This document shows, piece by piece, positions 42,448 through 50,754 of a DNA stretch of 52,940 nucleotides (positions are counted from its first letter, which is position 1; each line of letters begins with the position of its first letter). The stretch lies in contig JAFZWC010000037.1 in NCBI GenBank assembly GCA_017617475.1, positions 1 through 52,940 on the forward strand, given 5' to 3'. The notes beneath the pieces are model-generated. The model did not search any database. It was not told where the DNA came from and saw only the letters and a list, made by a program, of their open reading frames with translations. A program made the position numbers and the translations under genes. The DNA comes from Bacteroidales bacterium. GTDB taxonomy: Bacteria > Bacteroidota > Bacteroidia > Bacteroidales > UBA932.

Positions 42448-43542
42448 ATGGAACCGCAAGAGATTCTTCAGGAATTAGTATTTGTCCTCCTTTATGGTGG
42501 CGTAATCATGCTGAATGTTGTAGCGGCACTCTATCTGCTGCTGCGGCGTGGCAACGCCATTGCGCCGGAGGTGACGTCTCCCGTGCGTCTGCGCCGGTGG
42601 GCGGCGGCCTTTATGGTGGCTTCTGCGTTGAGCCACATATATTGGCCGTTATACGCCTATCATCCTACGTCTACGGTCTACGTGTTGGTCTGCGGCCTGG
42701 ATATGCTGGTGCTGTTTCCCACCATAGCGGGAGTCCTGTTATCTATGCTCCAGGACCAGCATCGTGTTGTCTGGCCCGTGGTGGTGTTGCTGATCCCTGC
42801 ATTTGTAATGATGAGTCTGAGCCTCATCCGGGGAGATGAATCTCTTTATACCCTGATTACCCTTTATGTCTTTGCGCTGTATGCGCTGCTCATACTGTAC
42901 GTGTTCTTTGCCGTCCGTCAATACAGACGCTGGCTGCGGGACAACTACGCCGACCTGGAGAACAAAGAGATCTGGCAGAGCCTTTTGATTCTGGCCGTGT
43001 TCCTGTTGTTTTTCGTTATGTACAGCAGTACCACTGAATCTGCCCATATTCTGGCATATCTTCTTCAAATTGACTGTATCATCATTGTGGTGCTGCTGCT
43101 TTGGCGCGTGGAAACGCTTCAGCAACTGAGCGAGAACACCCCCCTCGAGGCCGAACCGGCCGAAGATGCGCAGAACACATCCGTGCAGCAGGCCATTCCC
43201 TCCAGCATCGGCCCCCTCCTGAAAAAACAATGTGAGGAAGGGCAGCTCTATCTGCAGCACGACCTCACCCTGGCCCAGCTTGCCCAGACCATCGGAACCA
43301 ACCGTTACTACCTGAGCCAGCACTTTGCCCAGCAGGGGCTCACGTATAACGCTTACATCAACGGCCTGCGCGTGAAGCATTTTGTCCGCCTGTATCATGA
43401 AGCCGTGGCCGACCAGCGTATTTTCACAGCCCAGCAGCTGGCTTTCGAGAGCGGTTTCCATAGCTACAGCACCTTCAGCGCCACGTTCAAACAGAACATG
43501 GGAATGCCCGTTACGCGGTGGATGCGCGATGCTGAAGAGTAG
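42448..43542 (+). CDS. AraC-family regulator with membrane N-terminus
   Basis: A 364-residue protein. Residues 10-225 contain about seven hydrophobic segments, separated by short charged loops. A linker (about 225-255) leads to the AraC DNA-binding domain (about 258-360) with two helix-turn-helix units: LTLAQLAQTIGTNRYYLSQH and FTAQQLAFESGFHSYSTFSA. Such membrane-bound AraC proteins are thought to couple an envelope signal to transcription. The gene stops 4 bp before a 46-bp repeat that recurs upstream of the amidohydrolase operon; that repeat is the natural candidate for its binding site. Confidence 0.88.
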   Translation: MEPQEILQELVFVLLYGGVIMLNVVAALYLLLRRGNAIAPEVTSPVRLRRWAAAFMVASALSHIYWPLYAYHPTSTVYVLVCGLDMLVLFPTIAGVLLSMLQDQHRVVWPVVVLLIPAFVMMSLSLIRGDESLYTLITLYVFALYALLILYVFFAVRQYRRWLRDNYADLENKEIWQSLLILAVFLLFFVMYSSTTESAHILAYLLQIDCIIIVVLLLWRVETLQQLSENTPLEAEPAEDAQNTSVQQAIPSSIGPLLKKQCEEGQLYLQHDLTLAQLAQTIGTNRYYLSQHFAQQGLTYNAYINGLRVKHFVRLYHEAVADQRIFTAQQLAFESGFHSYSTFSATFKQNMGMPVTRWMRDAEE

Positions 43543-43546
43543 TTCC

Positions 43547-43592
43547 GACTTTCAGAATTTGCAAAAAGGTTTCAGGATTTGCAAAACTTGCA
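43547..43592 (+). promoter_or_regulatory. 46-bp operator, copy 1 (upstream of mscS-like operon)
   Basis: Two direct repeats, TTTCAGAATTTGCAAAAAGG (43550-43569) and TTTCAGGATTTGCAAAACTT (43570-43589), each centred on the palindrome TTTGCAAA. The full 46 bp recur without a change at 48965-49010. The end lies 19 nt before the probable -33 element. Confidence 0.85.
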
Positions 43593-43611
43593 GTCCGGAA
43601 TCCCTTCCCTA

Positions 43612-43642
43612 TTGTGACTTCCGGTGAAAACAGCTAACTTAA
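43612..43642 (+). promoter_or_regulatory. Promoter of the mscS-like operon
   Basis: TTG (43612-43614), 20 nt, TAACTTAA (43635-43642; 4 of 6 defined positions). A weak core promoter with operator repeats just upstream is what an activator-dependent promoter looks like. Confidence 0.5.
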
Positions 43643-43661
43643 TCACCAGATTAACCGCATT

Positions 43662-46331
43662 ATGAAAAAACGCAAACTCTTCAGCATCCTGGTGGCACTG
43701 CTCGCAGTGGCTGTGCCGGCCATGGCCGTCTTTACAGGACTGGGCCTGGATGCGACACTTTCCAATCTACGCAGGGAGCTGTATCACGACTACTCGCAGA
43801 TAGGCAGGACACGTGAACAGATGGAACAAAAGTATGAAGTGCAGCACCGGAAGATGGTGGACATTGTCAAAAAGTGCAATGACTTGTCCCTGATGCTGTA
43901 TTCTCAGAAACAGGAATATACCTTCGACATCAGTTATGCGCTGGAGAAGGTAACCCAGGAATACAATGACTTCAACAAGAACCGCACGCCTTACGACCGC
44001 ATAGTATCTTCCCTGGATGTGGAGATCAACCGCTATGCGCGTCTGATCGAGTCGCTCCGCCGTCTCCCTCCGGAACTCAGGGATGTAGAAGTGGTGCCGG
44101 ACAGCCTGGCGTACCACAATGATTCACTGGACGTGCATCTGATGCAGAATGAGAGCCTCCTCCAGCAGGAACTCCAGGAGCAGGTGGAGGCCGTCCTGGC
44201 CTACAATGAGGCGCGGGATACCGTCGCTGGGGAAGAAACCATCCCTGCATTCATATTGAGCGAAGCCGGCCAGGCAGACCGTGACTCCTGCCTGCATTAT
44301 GCCGCCGAGCTGTTGAAGATGTATGCCGAAACGCGGGATCTGGTAATGGCCGACAGTACGCATTACCGGGAAGCAAGGCTGCGCATGGAGGAATCCTATG
44401 ACTATGCCAGGGATTACTATGAGATTCTTCAGGACAAGGTTTTCCATGAGGGACAGACCCCCTGGATAGCTATCCTGAGCCATCCCGGCGAGTACTGGAA
44501 AGATGCCATGGACGCCATGGGCGAAAAATACAGTCTCTCTTTCATCCAGCAATTGTTTGAAAAGGATGAGTTTGACTATAAATCCGATGAGATTACCCAG
44601 AACAATCAACTGGTCAACTCGGCCCGGTTGTACTGGATTCTGTTTTATCTGGTGGCATTCTTTGTCATTTGGGGGCTGTCGGCCCTTCTCCTGATGCCGC
44701 TCTACCGCTTTGTGAAGCCCATGGGGAAGTGGGTGGCCAAAGAACAGAGACGCTATGTGGCCCTTCTGCTGGCCTGCATCCTGTTCATGGCTCTCAGCTA
44801 TGAGGCAACAGAAGACGACATTTCGCGCAAGGGCATCGCCATCATGGATACCTTCATCTGGCTGCTCATGGCCATTTACACGGCCCTGCTGGTGAGGTTG
44901 GAACCTTCCAAGCTCAAATACAGCGCACGCATTTATCTGCCCACCATTGCTGCGGCTTTGTTCGTAATCAGCTGCCGGGTTCTGTTCGTTCCCAACTCCT
45001 TCCTGAATTTCTTCTTTCCGCCGCTGCTGCTGTGCATGGCAGTGTGGCAGCTGCTGGCCAATCTGGGGCGCAGCAAGAAGGCCGACCGCACCGACGTGGT
45101 GATAGGATGGGTTTCCTTCGGCATTACGACGATTGCCTTGATTATCAGCTTTGCCGGTTATGTTTTCCTGGCGCTGATCATCCTGGTGTGGTGGTATTTC
45201 CAACTGGCGCTCATCCTGGCCATTGCCTCTGTGTGGAGCCTGACGCTCCTGTACAAGAAGAAGCGGCTGGACAAGCGGATATCGGCCCAGAGAGCCAAGA
45301 TTACCTACGTGTCCGGGCCGGCCAAGGAACAGCTTCTGTTCGGAGCCACCTGGTTCTACGACCTCATCCGGGAGGTAGTTCTTCCGCTGCTTGTGCTCTA
45401 TTCCATTCCCACCTGCGTCTATTGGGCGCTGAGTATCTTCGAATTCAACGACCTGTACAACACCATCTTCGAGGAGCCCTTCTTCCGGCAGGGTGAATTC
45501 CGGGTATCCGTCTATGATATTCTGTTCCTGACAGGGCTGTTCTTCGTGTTCCGGTACTTGAACAAGGCCATTCACGCCCTGTGGCAAACCTACAAGTACC
45601 GTCGTTTCATGCGGAAGAACAACCGCAAGACGGTGCGGGGCAACGAGATTAATCTGGCCCTTGGGAACAGCCTCATCAGCGTGTTCGTCTGGTTTGTGTA
45701 TATAGACCTGTTCATCATTACGCTGAATATCCCCACCGACTCGCTGGGCCTGATTGCCGGTGGTTTGTCTGCCGGTATCGGTCTGGCCCTCAAGGACATC
45801 CTCAACAACTTCATCTACGGCATCCAGCTCATGGGCGGCCGCCTGCGGGTTGGGGACTGGATCGATTGTGACGGCGTCCGGGGCAAGGTGGTGGATATCA
45901 ACTACCAGACCACCCTGGTGGAAACCATCAACGGTACCCAGGTGGCCTTCCTGAACTCTTCCCTGTTCGGCAAGAACTTCACCAACCTCACCCGTAATAA
46001 TGCATACGAAATGACCGTCATAGGGGTTGGTGTTGCCTACGGCACCGACTTCCACAAGTTGCGGGAAGCACTGGAGAAAGGCCTGGAGGCGCTCAAGACA
46101 AAAGACGCCTACGGCCGGGATATCATTGAACCTAATTACGGTATCAATATCCGCTTCGACAACTTTGGAGACAGCTCCGTGGATGTGGCGGTGAAACAGT
46201 TGGTGCTGGTGCCGGAGCAGATTGAATTCCGGTACAGATGCCGGGAACTCATCTATAATATCCTGGCCGAAAACGGCTTCACCATCCCGTTCCCGCAGCG
46301 CGATGTGCATATGATTGATGACAACAAATAA
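43662..46331 (+). CDS. MscS-family mechanosensitive channel, large type
   Basis: An 889-residue protein. After a signal peptide (LLAVAVPAMA) comes a periplasmic region predicted coiled-coil (about 25-300; YSQIGRTREQMEQKYEVQ), then about eight membrane helices (325-680). The MscS pore and beta domains follow at about 690-880, with GGLSAGIGLALKDILNNFIY as the pore-lining helix, RLRVGDWIDCDGVRGKVVDI, then QRDVHMIDDNK at the end. The layout resembles MscK/YbdG-like channels that release solutes on membrane stretch. First gene of a four-gene operon. Confidence 0.9.
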   Translation: MKKRKLFSILVALLAVAVPAMAVFTGLGLDATLSNLRRELYHDYSQIGRTREQMEQKYEVQHRKMVDIVKKCNDLSLMLYSQKQEYTFDISYALEKVTQEYNDFNKNRTPYDRIVSSLDVEINRYARLIESLRRLPPELRDVEVVPDSLAYHNDSLDVHLMQNESLLQQELQEQVEAVLAYNEARDTVAGEETIPAFILSEAGQADRDSCLHYAAELLKMYAETRDLVMADSTHYREARLRMEESYDYARDYYEILQDKVFHEGQTPWIAILSHPGEYWKDAMDAMGEKYSLSFIQQLFEKDEFDYKSDEITQNNQLVNSARLYWILFYLVAFFVIWGLSALLLMPLYRFVKPMGKWVAKEQRRYVALLLACILFMALSYEATEDDISRKGIAIMDTFIWLLMAIYTALLVRLEPSKLKYSARIYLPTIAAALFVISCRVLFVPNSFLNFFFPPLLLCMAVWQLLANLGRSKKADRTDVVIGWVSFGITTIALIISFAGYVFLALIILVWWYFQLALILAIASVWSLTLLYKKKRLDKRISAQRAKITYVSGPAKEQLLFGATWFYDLIREVVLPLLVLYSIPTCVYWALSIFEFNDLYNTIFEEPFFRQGEFRVSVYDILFLTGLFFVFRYLNKAIHALWQTYKYRRFMRKNNRKTVRGNEINLALGNSLISVFVWFVYIDLFIITLNIPTDSLGLIAGGLSAGIGLALKDILNNFIYGIQLMGGRLRVGDWIDCDGVRGKVVDINYQTTLVETINGTQVAFLNSSLFGKNFTNLTRNNAYEMTVIGVGVAYGTDFHKLREALEKGLEALKTKDAYGRDIIEPNYGINIRFDNFGDSSVDVAVKQLVLVPEQIEFRYRCRELIYNILAENGFTIPFPQRDVHMIDDNK

Positions 46332-46343
46332 AAACCTATAGCT

Positions 46344-46901
46344 ATGAGTATCAGATTCAAGAACAAATCGGACATCTTCAATATCGCGGTTACCGCCGTG
46401 GCCGCGGTACTCTCCGTGGGCATCATGCTCTACGGCGTGTGGCATTTCGGCCTGCAGAATACGTGGCCGGAACTGGTTCTCAACCTGTTCTACATTGCCT
46501 GTGTGGTAATGATGTGGATGTACTTCCTGGGCGGTCGCATCACCACCAAGCAGTTCAACTATTGGTGTACCGTATGTGTGGCCATTGCCGTGCTGCTGCG
46601 GGATATCCTTTTTCCTCCTCAACTGGACAACCCCATTGTCCAAAAGGCCTGCCTGGTTCTTTCCGTGTCGCTGCTCATCATGCTCACCTATTTCTATGGC
46701 CGCAAGGACTCGAAGACTTATACCAAGAGTAACTTGTGGTCCATCTTTGTGGTGGACATGCTGATTTCCATGATTTATAACATCGTAATTATCCTGCAAC
46801 CCACCGATGAATTCACCAGTTACATGCTGGTAGAAATCTGGATCCGTCCCACCATCACCTACGGTCTGGTGGCCTGTTATGTAAAGGAAACGAAAGAATA
46901 A
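46344..46901 (+). CDS. Hypothetical six-helix membrane protein
   Basis: A 185-residue protein with about six hydrophobic segments (around 12-32, 39-60, 70-88, 100-117, 128-150 and 158-178) and short charged loops; both ends are probably cytoplasmic. I recognise no family. It lies 12 bp after the channel gene and 3 bp before the lipid A deacylase-like gene, so it is co-transcribed and may assist either protein. Confidence 0.7.
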   Translation: MSIRFKNKSDIFNIAVTAVAAVLSVGIMLYGVWHFGLQNTWPELVLNLFYIACVVMMWMYFLGGRITTKQFNYWCTVCVAIAVLLRDILFPPQLDNPIVQKACLVLSVSLLIMLTYFYGRKDSKTYTKSNLWSIFVVDMLISMIYNIVIILQPTDEFTSYMLVEIWIRPTITYGLVACYVKETKE

Positions 46902-46904
46902 TCC

Positions 46905-48092
46905 ATGATTAGGAAGAAAAAGGTCACTACCCTCCTCCTGGCCACTGCGTCGTTGGTATTCTGTGCCCCCCTGAAGGCTCAGGAGGAGGGGCAACGATGG
47001 AATGTAACGGCTTCCGGGGGCGCGGGTTACATGCTGCATGAGCCCGGGCGCTTCGATAATCTGACGCGTTCTTTCTGGTACCCCACGGCCGATTTGCGCA
47101 TAGGTTACTATACCTCTTCCGACGATCCTTTGTCCTTTGCCTCGCTGTACGACTTCCCCAATATCGGCTTTGGCGTTAACTGGAAGGGAACCAGCCACTT
47201 TGACTGGGTGGGACAGTCCCATCTGAGCGACCTTCTCTCCCTCTATGGCTTTATTGAAAGGGACTTCATCCGTACCCGGAAGTTCTCCTTCGGCTACAAT
47301 TTCTCCCTGGGAGTGGCATTCAACAGCGCTGTCTATGACAAGAATGACAATCCCGAGAACATTATCTTCAGTTCGGCCGCCCTGGTCTATCTGGCCCCCG
47401 GTCTGCACTTGGAGTTCCGTCCCACGCCGCATCTTCAGCTGGGGCTCTCGGGCGTTCTTACTCACATGTCCACCGGCCGCCTGGCTTATCCCAACGCAGG
47501 ATTCAACGGGGTGGATGTAGTGGCATCGGCCCGATACGCCATGGCAGAACCCAGGATTCCGGAGCGCAAGGGCCATGAAAAACCGGCATTCCAGAAGCGC
47601 ATGCTCTACGAGGTATTTGCCGGCTACGGTGCGCACCGCTGCGCCCAGGAGTTTGAGGCCACGGGCAAAACCTCGCCCTGGCCCACATACACCCTTGGCA
47701 CCAGCGCCTGCTATCAGTACAAGCCTACCCTTTCCTCGGGCCTGGGCTTGGACTTCTTCTTTTTTCCGAAGAGTTTCCTGCAAAGCGTCGCCAGCAGCGA
47801 GCGCATCCTCCATCCCAAGCTGAACCCGGAAGAGTATGATTACCGGCCCCTGAGCATGGGCATATCGGCCGTTCAGCAGCTGCATTACGGTAACTTTACC
47901 GCCTGGTTCCAGGTGGGAGTCTATCTTTACAAGCATCTGGGTGTGGCCGAGCAGGATGGCATCCTATACCAGCGCATCGGCGGCAAAATCGTCTTTCCCA
48001 AGCTGGCCAATACATATTTGGGCTTCAGCTGTAAGAGCCACCATTTTTCCCGGGCCGCCAGCCTGGACTTCATCCTGGGTGTAAGGATCTAA
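46905..48092 (+). CDS. PagL-like lipid A 3-O-deacylase / acyloxyacyl hydrolase family protein
   Basis: A 395-residue exported protein with signal peptide (ATASLVFCAPLKAQ) and a predicted beta-barrel of alternating strands ending GVRI. The T-H187-M-S189-T-G segment followed by YPNAGFNGVDV is the H-x-S-x-G...N-G-x-N pattern of PagL-related acyloxyacyl hydrolases. H and S are the expected catalytic residues; the third (a Glu in PagL) is not obvious at its usual distance. The protein would sit in the outer membrane and trim lipid A acyl chains. Its length exceeds PagL because of a mid-barrel insertion. Confidence 0.72.
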   Translation: MIRKKKVTTLLLATASLVFCAPLKAQEEGQRWNVTASGGAGYMLHEPGRFDNLTRSFWYPTADLRIGYYTSSDDPLSFASLYDFPNIGFGVNWKGTSHFDWVGQSHLSDLLSLYGFIERDFIRTRKFSFGYNFSLGVAFNSAVYDKNDNPENIIFSSAALVYLAPGLHLEFRPTPHLQLGLSGVLTHMSTGRLAYPNAGFNGVDVVASARYAMAEPRIPERKGHEKPAFQKRMLYEVFAGYGAHRCAQEFEATGKTSPWPTYTLGTSACYQYKPTLSSGLGLDFFFFPKSFLQSVASSERILHPKLNPEEYDYRPLSMGISAVQQLHYGNFTAWFQVGVYLYKHLGVAEQDGILYQRIGGKIVFPKLANTYLGFSCKSHHFSRAASLDFILGVRI

Positions 48093-48104
48093 AAAATATC
48101 TAAA

Positions 48105-48947
48105 TTGAGTACTTGGTGCAACCATAATACACCCAAAGACAGAGTCATTCCTTTTGAAGGGATTGAAAATGGACGTGAATTGGGCGGTCTGGTGATGCAG
48201 GACGGACGCCGCATCCGCTGGGGAAAGCTTGTCCGTTCTGGGAATCTGACCCTTGCGAGCGACCAGGATGTGGCCATTCTTAAGGACCGTTTCCACTTGA
48301 GCGACGTCTATGACTTCCGTTTTGACGCCGAGGTAGCAGGGGCGCCGGACCGGGAGATGGAGGGAGTGTGCAACACGCATCTTTCCACCCTGCCGCAAAA
48401 ACTGGTCGAAGGCTTCACCGCCGGCCGTGCCGACACAACCCATTTCAAGGTGAGCGGTTTTATGGAACGCCTGGCCGAATATGCATTTAATCCCAGGGCG
48501 CAGGAAATGGGTCGCCAGCTTTATCCGGCCATCGTGTCAGATTCTACGTCCCAGCAGCGTTACGGCGCCTTCCTCAAGGGCGTTTTGGACGCCGATGGCG
48601 GCGTCCTCTGGCACTGTTCACAGGGGAAAGACCGTTGCGGCTGGGGTGCTGCCTTCGTCTTGGCTGCACTGGGAGCCAGCCGTGAGACCATTGTGAAAGA
48701 CTTCGACCTTTCCAATGTCTATTACGCGAATCAAGTGGAAGCCCTCTGTCAAAAGGTTATTGAAATGGGCGGCGGTGAGGCCGAACTCGGTTTTGTCCGC
48801 GCCATGGTGGGCGTTAGCACGGAGAATTTCCAGAGCACCCTGGACCTTATTGATTCGCAGTACGGCAGCCTTTCGGCCTATCTGGAGAAGGCTCTCGGCT
48901 TTACTGCCCAGGACCAGGAAAAACTGCGTAAAAAACTGCTGAAGTAG
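48105..48947 (+). CDS. Tyrosine-protein phosphatase (Y_phosphatase3 type)
   Basis: A 280-residue phosphatase. The N-terminal IPFEGIENGRELGG..DGRRIRWGKLVRSG region and the P-loop HCSQGKDRCGW with C171 and R177 identify the PF13350 family, which dephosphorylates phosphotyrosine or phosphoinositide-like substrates. No ATG precedes the conserved N-terminal block; the only suitable start is the TTG at 48105, 12 bp after the previous stop. It is the last gene of the channel operon. Confidence 0.86.
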   Translation: MSTWCNHNTPKDRVIPFEGIENGRELGGLVMQDGRRIRWGKLVRSGNLTLASDQDVAILKDRFHLSDVYDFRFDAEVAGAPDREMEGVCNTHLSTLPQKLVEGFTAGRADTTHFKVSGFMERLAEYAFNPRAQEMGRQLYPAIVSDSTSQQRYGAFLKGVLDADGGVLWHCSQGKDRCGWGAAFVLAALGASRETIVKDFDLSNVYYANQVEALCQKVIEMGGGEAELGFVRAMVGVSTENFQSTLDLIDSQYGSLSAYLEKALGFTAQDQEKLRKKLLK

Positions 48948-48964
48948 ACGATCGGCTTCCTTCT

Positions 48965-49010
48965 GACTTTCAGAATTTGCAAAAAGGTTTCAGGATTTGC
49001 AAAACTTGCA
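48965..49010 (+). promoter_or_regulatory. 46-bp operator, copy 2 (upstream of amidohydrolase operon)
   Basis: Identical over all 46 bp to the copy at 43547-43592. The repeat units begin at 48968 and 48988. The surrounding sequence differs, so identity is confined to the operator. It begins 17 bp after the phosphatase stop. Confidence 0.85.
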
Positions 49011-49030
49011 TCCTGAGACCTTTTTCTTAT

Positions 49031-49060
49031 TGGTATTCTCGGCTTAAAAGGCGATCTTTA
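49031..49060 (+). promoter_or_regulatory. Promoter of the amidohydrolase operon
   Basis: TTG (49031-49033), 19 nt, GATCTTTA (49053-49060). The TTG starts 21 nt after the operator, against 20 nt at the other copy, and a CGG sits at operator end +30 in both. A poor -7 box again suggests activation. Confidence 0.45.
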
Positions 49061-49091
49061 AGAACAGAATAACCAATAATAACCAATAACC

Positions 49092-50750
49092 ATGAAAGCA
49101 GACCACATTATCAAAAACGCGAAGATCTACACTTCCGACAAGAAGAACCCCAAAGCCACCGCCCTTGTGGTGAAAGACGGCAAATTCGTCTATGTGGGCG
49201 ACGAGGCCGGCCTGAAGGACTTTGATGGCCCTGTCACAGACCTTGGCGGCAAGTTCATCATGCCCGGCATCATCGACAGCCACGTCCACATGACCATTCC
49301 GGTGGGTTTTGAGTACGCACCCATGGGAGAACGCCTGGAGCCCAACGGCAAGCAGGAAGCATTGGACATGATGGCCAAATATATCAAAGAGAATCCCGGG
49401 GAGAAACGATACAGGTTCGTTTTGGAGAAAGTATTCCTCAAAGGGGAGGATATCGTAAAGGAGGATCTGGATGCAATTTGTCCTGATGCCGAGCTTCAGA
49501 TTCAGGAAGGCGAAGGACACAGCATCTGGGTGAACTCCAAGATCCTTGAACGGCATGGTATTACGGACGACACGCCGGATCCCATTCCGGGACTTGCTAT
49601 TTTTGTGCGTGACAAGGACGGACACGTGACCGGTAATTGTATTGAAGGTGCAGCGGAAATACCTATCATTCTGGACAGCTCGATGGAACTGACCGATGAG
49701 CAGGTTGACGCGTGTCTGAAACGCTGGATCGATTTCTCGGTGGAATATGGGGTATGCGCGGTTTTTGATGCCGGTCTTCCCGGGGATGCCAAATTCCACG
49801 AGAAGGTTTACAAACGCCTGCAAGCTCTGGACAAGCAGGGGAAACTGCCCGTTTACGTTGACGGCAGCCTGGTTGTCAATGCCGAGCGGGATGCCAAGGA
49901 GGGACTCGAGGAGGTGAAACGCTTTCATCGCGAATTTGACACCGAGCACCTGAAGGTCCATACCATGAAGATTTTCATGGACGGAACCCAGCGAATCCAT
50001 ACCGCTGCCATGGTCACCCCTTATGTGGATGTCCATACCACGGGATCTACCGCTTTTTCCGCAGAGGGAATCTGTGAGCTTGTGAAGAACCTCAATGAGG
50101 CCCATCTGGACCTTCACCTTCACACCGTGGGCGAGCGTGCTTCACGCACCGTTCTGGATGGCGTTGAAATGGCGAAAAAAGAGATGGGAGACAGCTTAAA
50201 AGTCAGAGTCACCTGCGCGCACCTGGAGATTCAGGACGACGCCGATCTGGACCGTTTTGCAAAGATAGGCGTCTATGCGAATTTCACGCCCTGGTGGCAT
50301 GCGGGAGATCCCGCTATTTCGGCTTCCTGGCTTGGCGAGGAACGCTCCAGAAAGGAGTTCCGCTGCAAAACGCTTTGGGACAGCGGCGCCAAGGTGGCCT
50401 GGTCCAGCGACAATATCGTTTTCGGCGATTTCATGACCTGGAACCCTTATCTGGGTATGGAAATCGGCATGACACGCCGGTCTACTGAAAAGACAGCGGT
50501 TCCTGCATTCGCCAGAGTCCCTCAGGTATGTCCTCCCGAAAACGAAAGAATGGGCATCGAAGAAATGCTCCTGGGCTACACCATCAAAGGTGCCGAGCAG
50601 CTGGGCATCGAAGATAAGAAGGGCTCCATCGAAGTGGGCAAGGACGCCGACTTCCTGGTGTTCGACAACGACCTCCTGAAGGCCGATCCCGACGGCTTTA
50701 GCCACAACAAGCCGGCCCAGGTGTATTTCGGTGGAAAGAAAATGAAATAA
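49092..50750 (+). CDS. YtcJ-like metal-dependent amidohydrolase (first of pair)
   Basis: A 552-residue TIM-barrel hydrolase of the amidohydrolase_3 (YtcJ/NfdA) type. The metal-binding H64-x-H66 lies in PGIIDSHVHM, with later HLHTVGERASR, CAHLEI and WSSDN blocks, and the C-terminal KGSIEVGKDADFLVFDNDLL closing the beta-sandwich domain. There is no signal peptide, so it is cytoplasmic. Family members hydrolyse exocyclic amide or imide bonds such as N-substituted formamides, but most are uncharacterised. Four bases separate it from its paralogue. Confidence 0.88.
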   Translation: MKADHIIKNAKIYTSDKKNPKATALVVKDGKFVYVGDEAGLKDFDGPVTDLGGKFIMPGIIDSHVHMTIPVGFEYAPMGERLEPNGKQEALDMMAKYIKENPGEKRYRFVLEKVFLKGEDIVKEDLDAICPDAELQIQEGEGHSIWVNSKILERHGITDDTPDPIPGLAIFVRDKDGHVTGNCIEGAAEIPIILDSSMELTDEQVDACLKRWIDFSVEYGVCAVFDAGLPGDAKFHEKVYKRLQALDKQGKLPVYVDGSLVVNAERDAKEGLEEVKRFHREFDTEHLKVHTMKIFMDGTQRIHTAAMVTPYVDVHTTGSTAFSAEGICELVKNLNEAHLDLHLHTVGERASRTVLDGVEMAKKEMGDSLKVRVTCAHLEIQDDADLDRFAKIGVYANFTPWWHAGDPAISASWLGEERSRKEFRCKTLWDSGAKVAWSSDNIVFGDFMTWNPYLGMEIGMTRRSTEKTAVPAFARVPQVCPPENERMGIEEMLLGYTIKGAEQLGIEDKKGSIEVGKDADFLVFDNDLLKADPDGFSHNKPAQVYFGGKKMK

Positions 50751-50754
50751 AGAT

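Noticed and set aside
44124..47936. Minus-strand open frame of 1270 codons
   Set aside because: It lies antisense to the channel, membrane protein and deacylase-like genes. Its translation is Gly/His/Gln-rich without domains, as expected from codon bias on the opposite strand.
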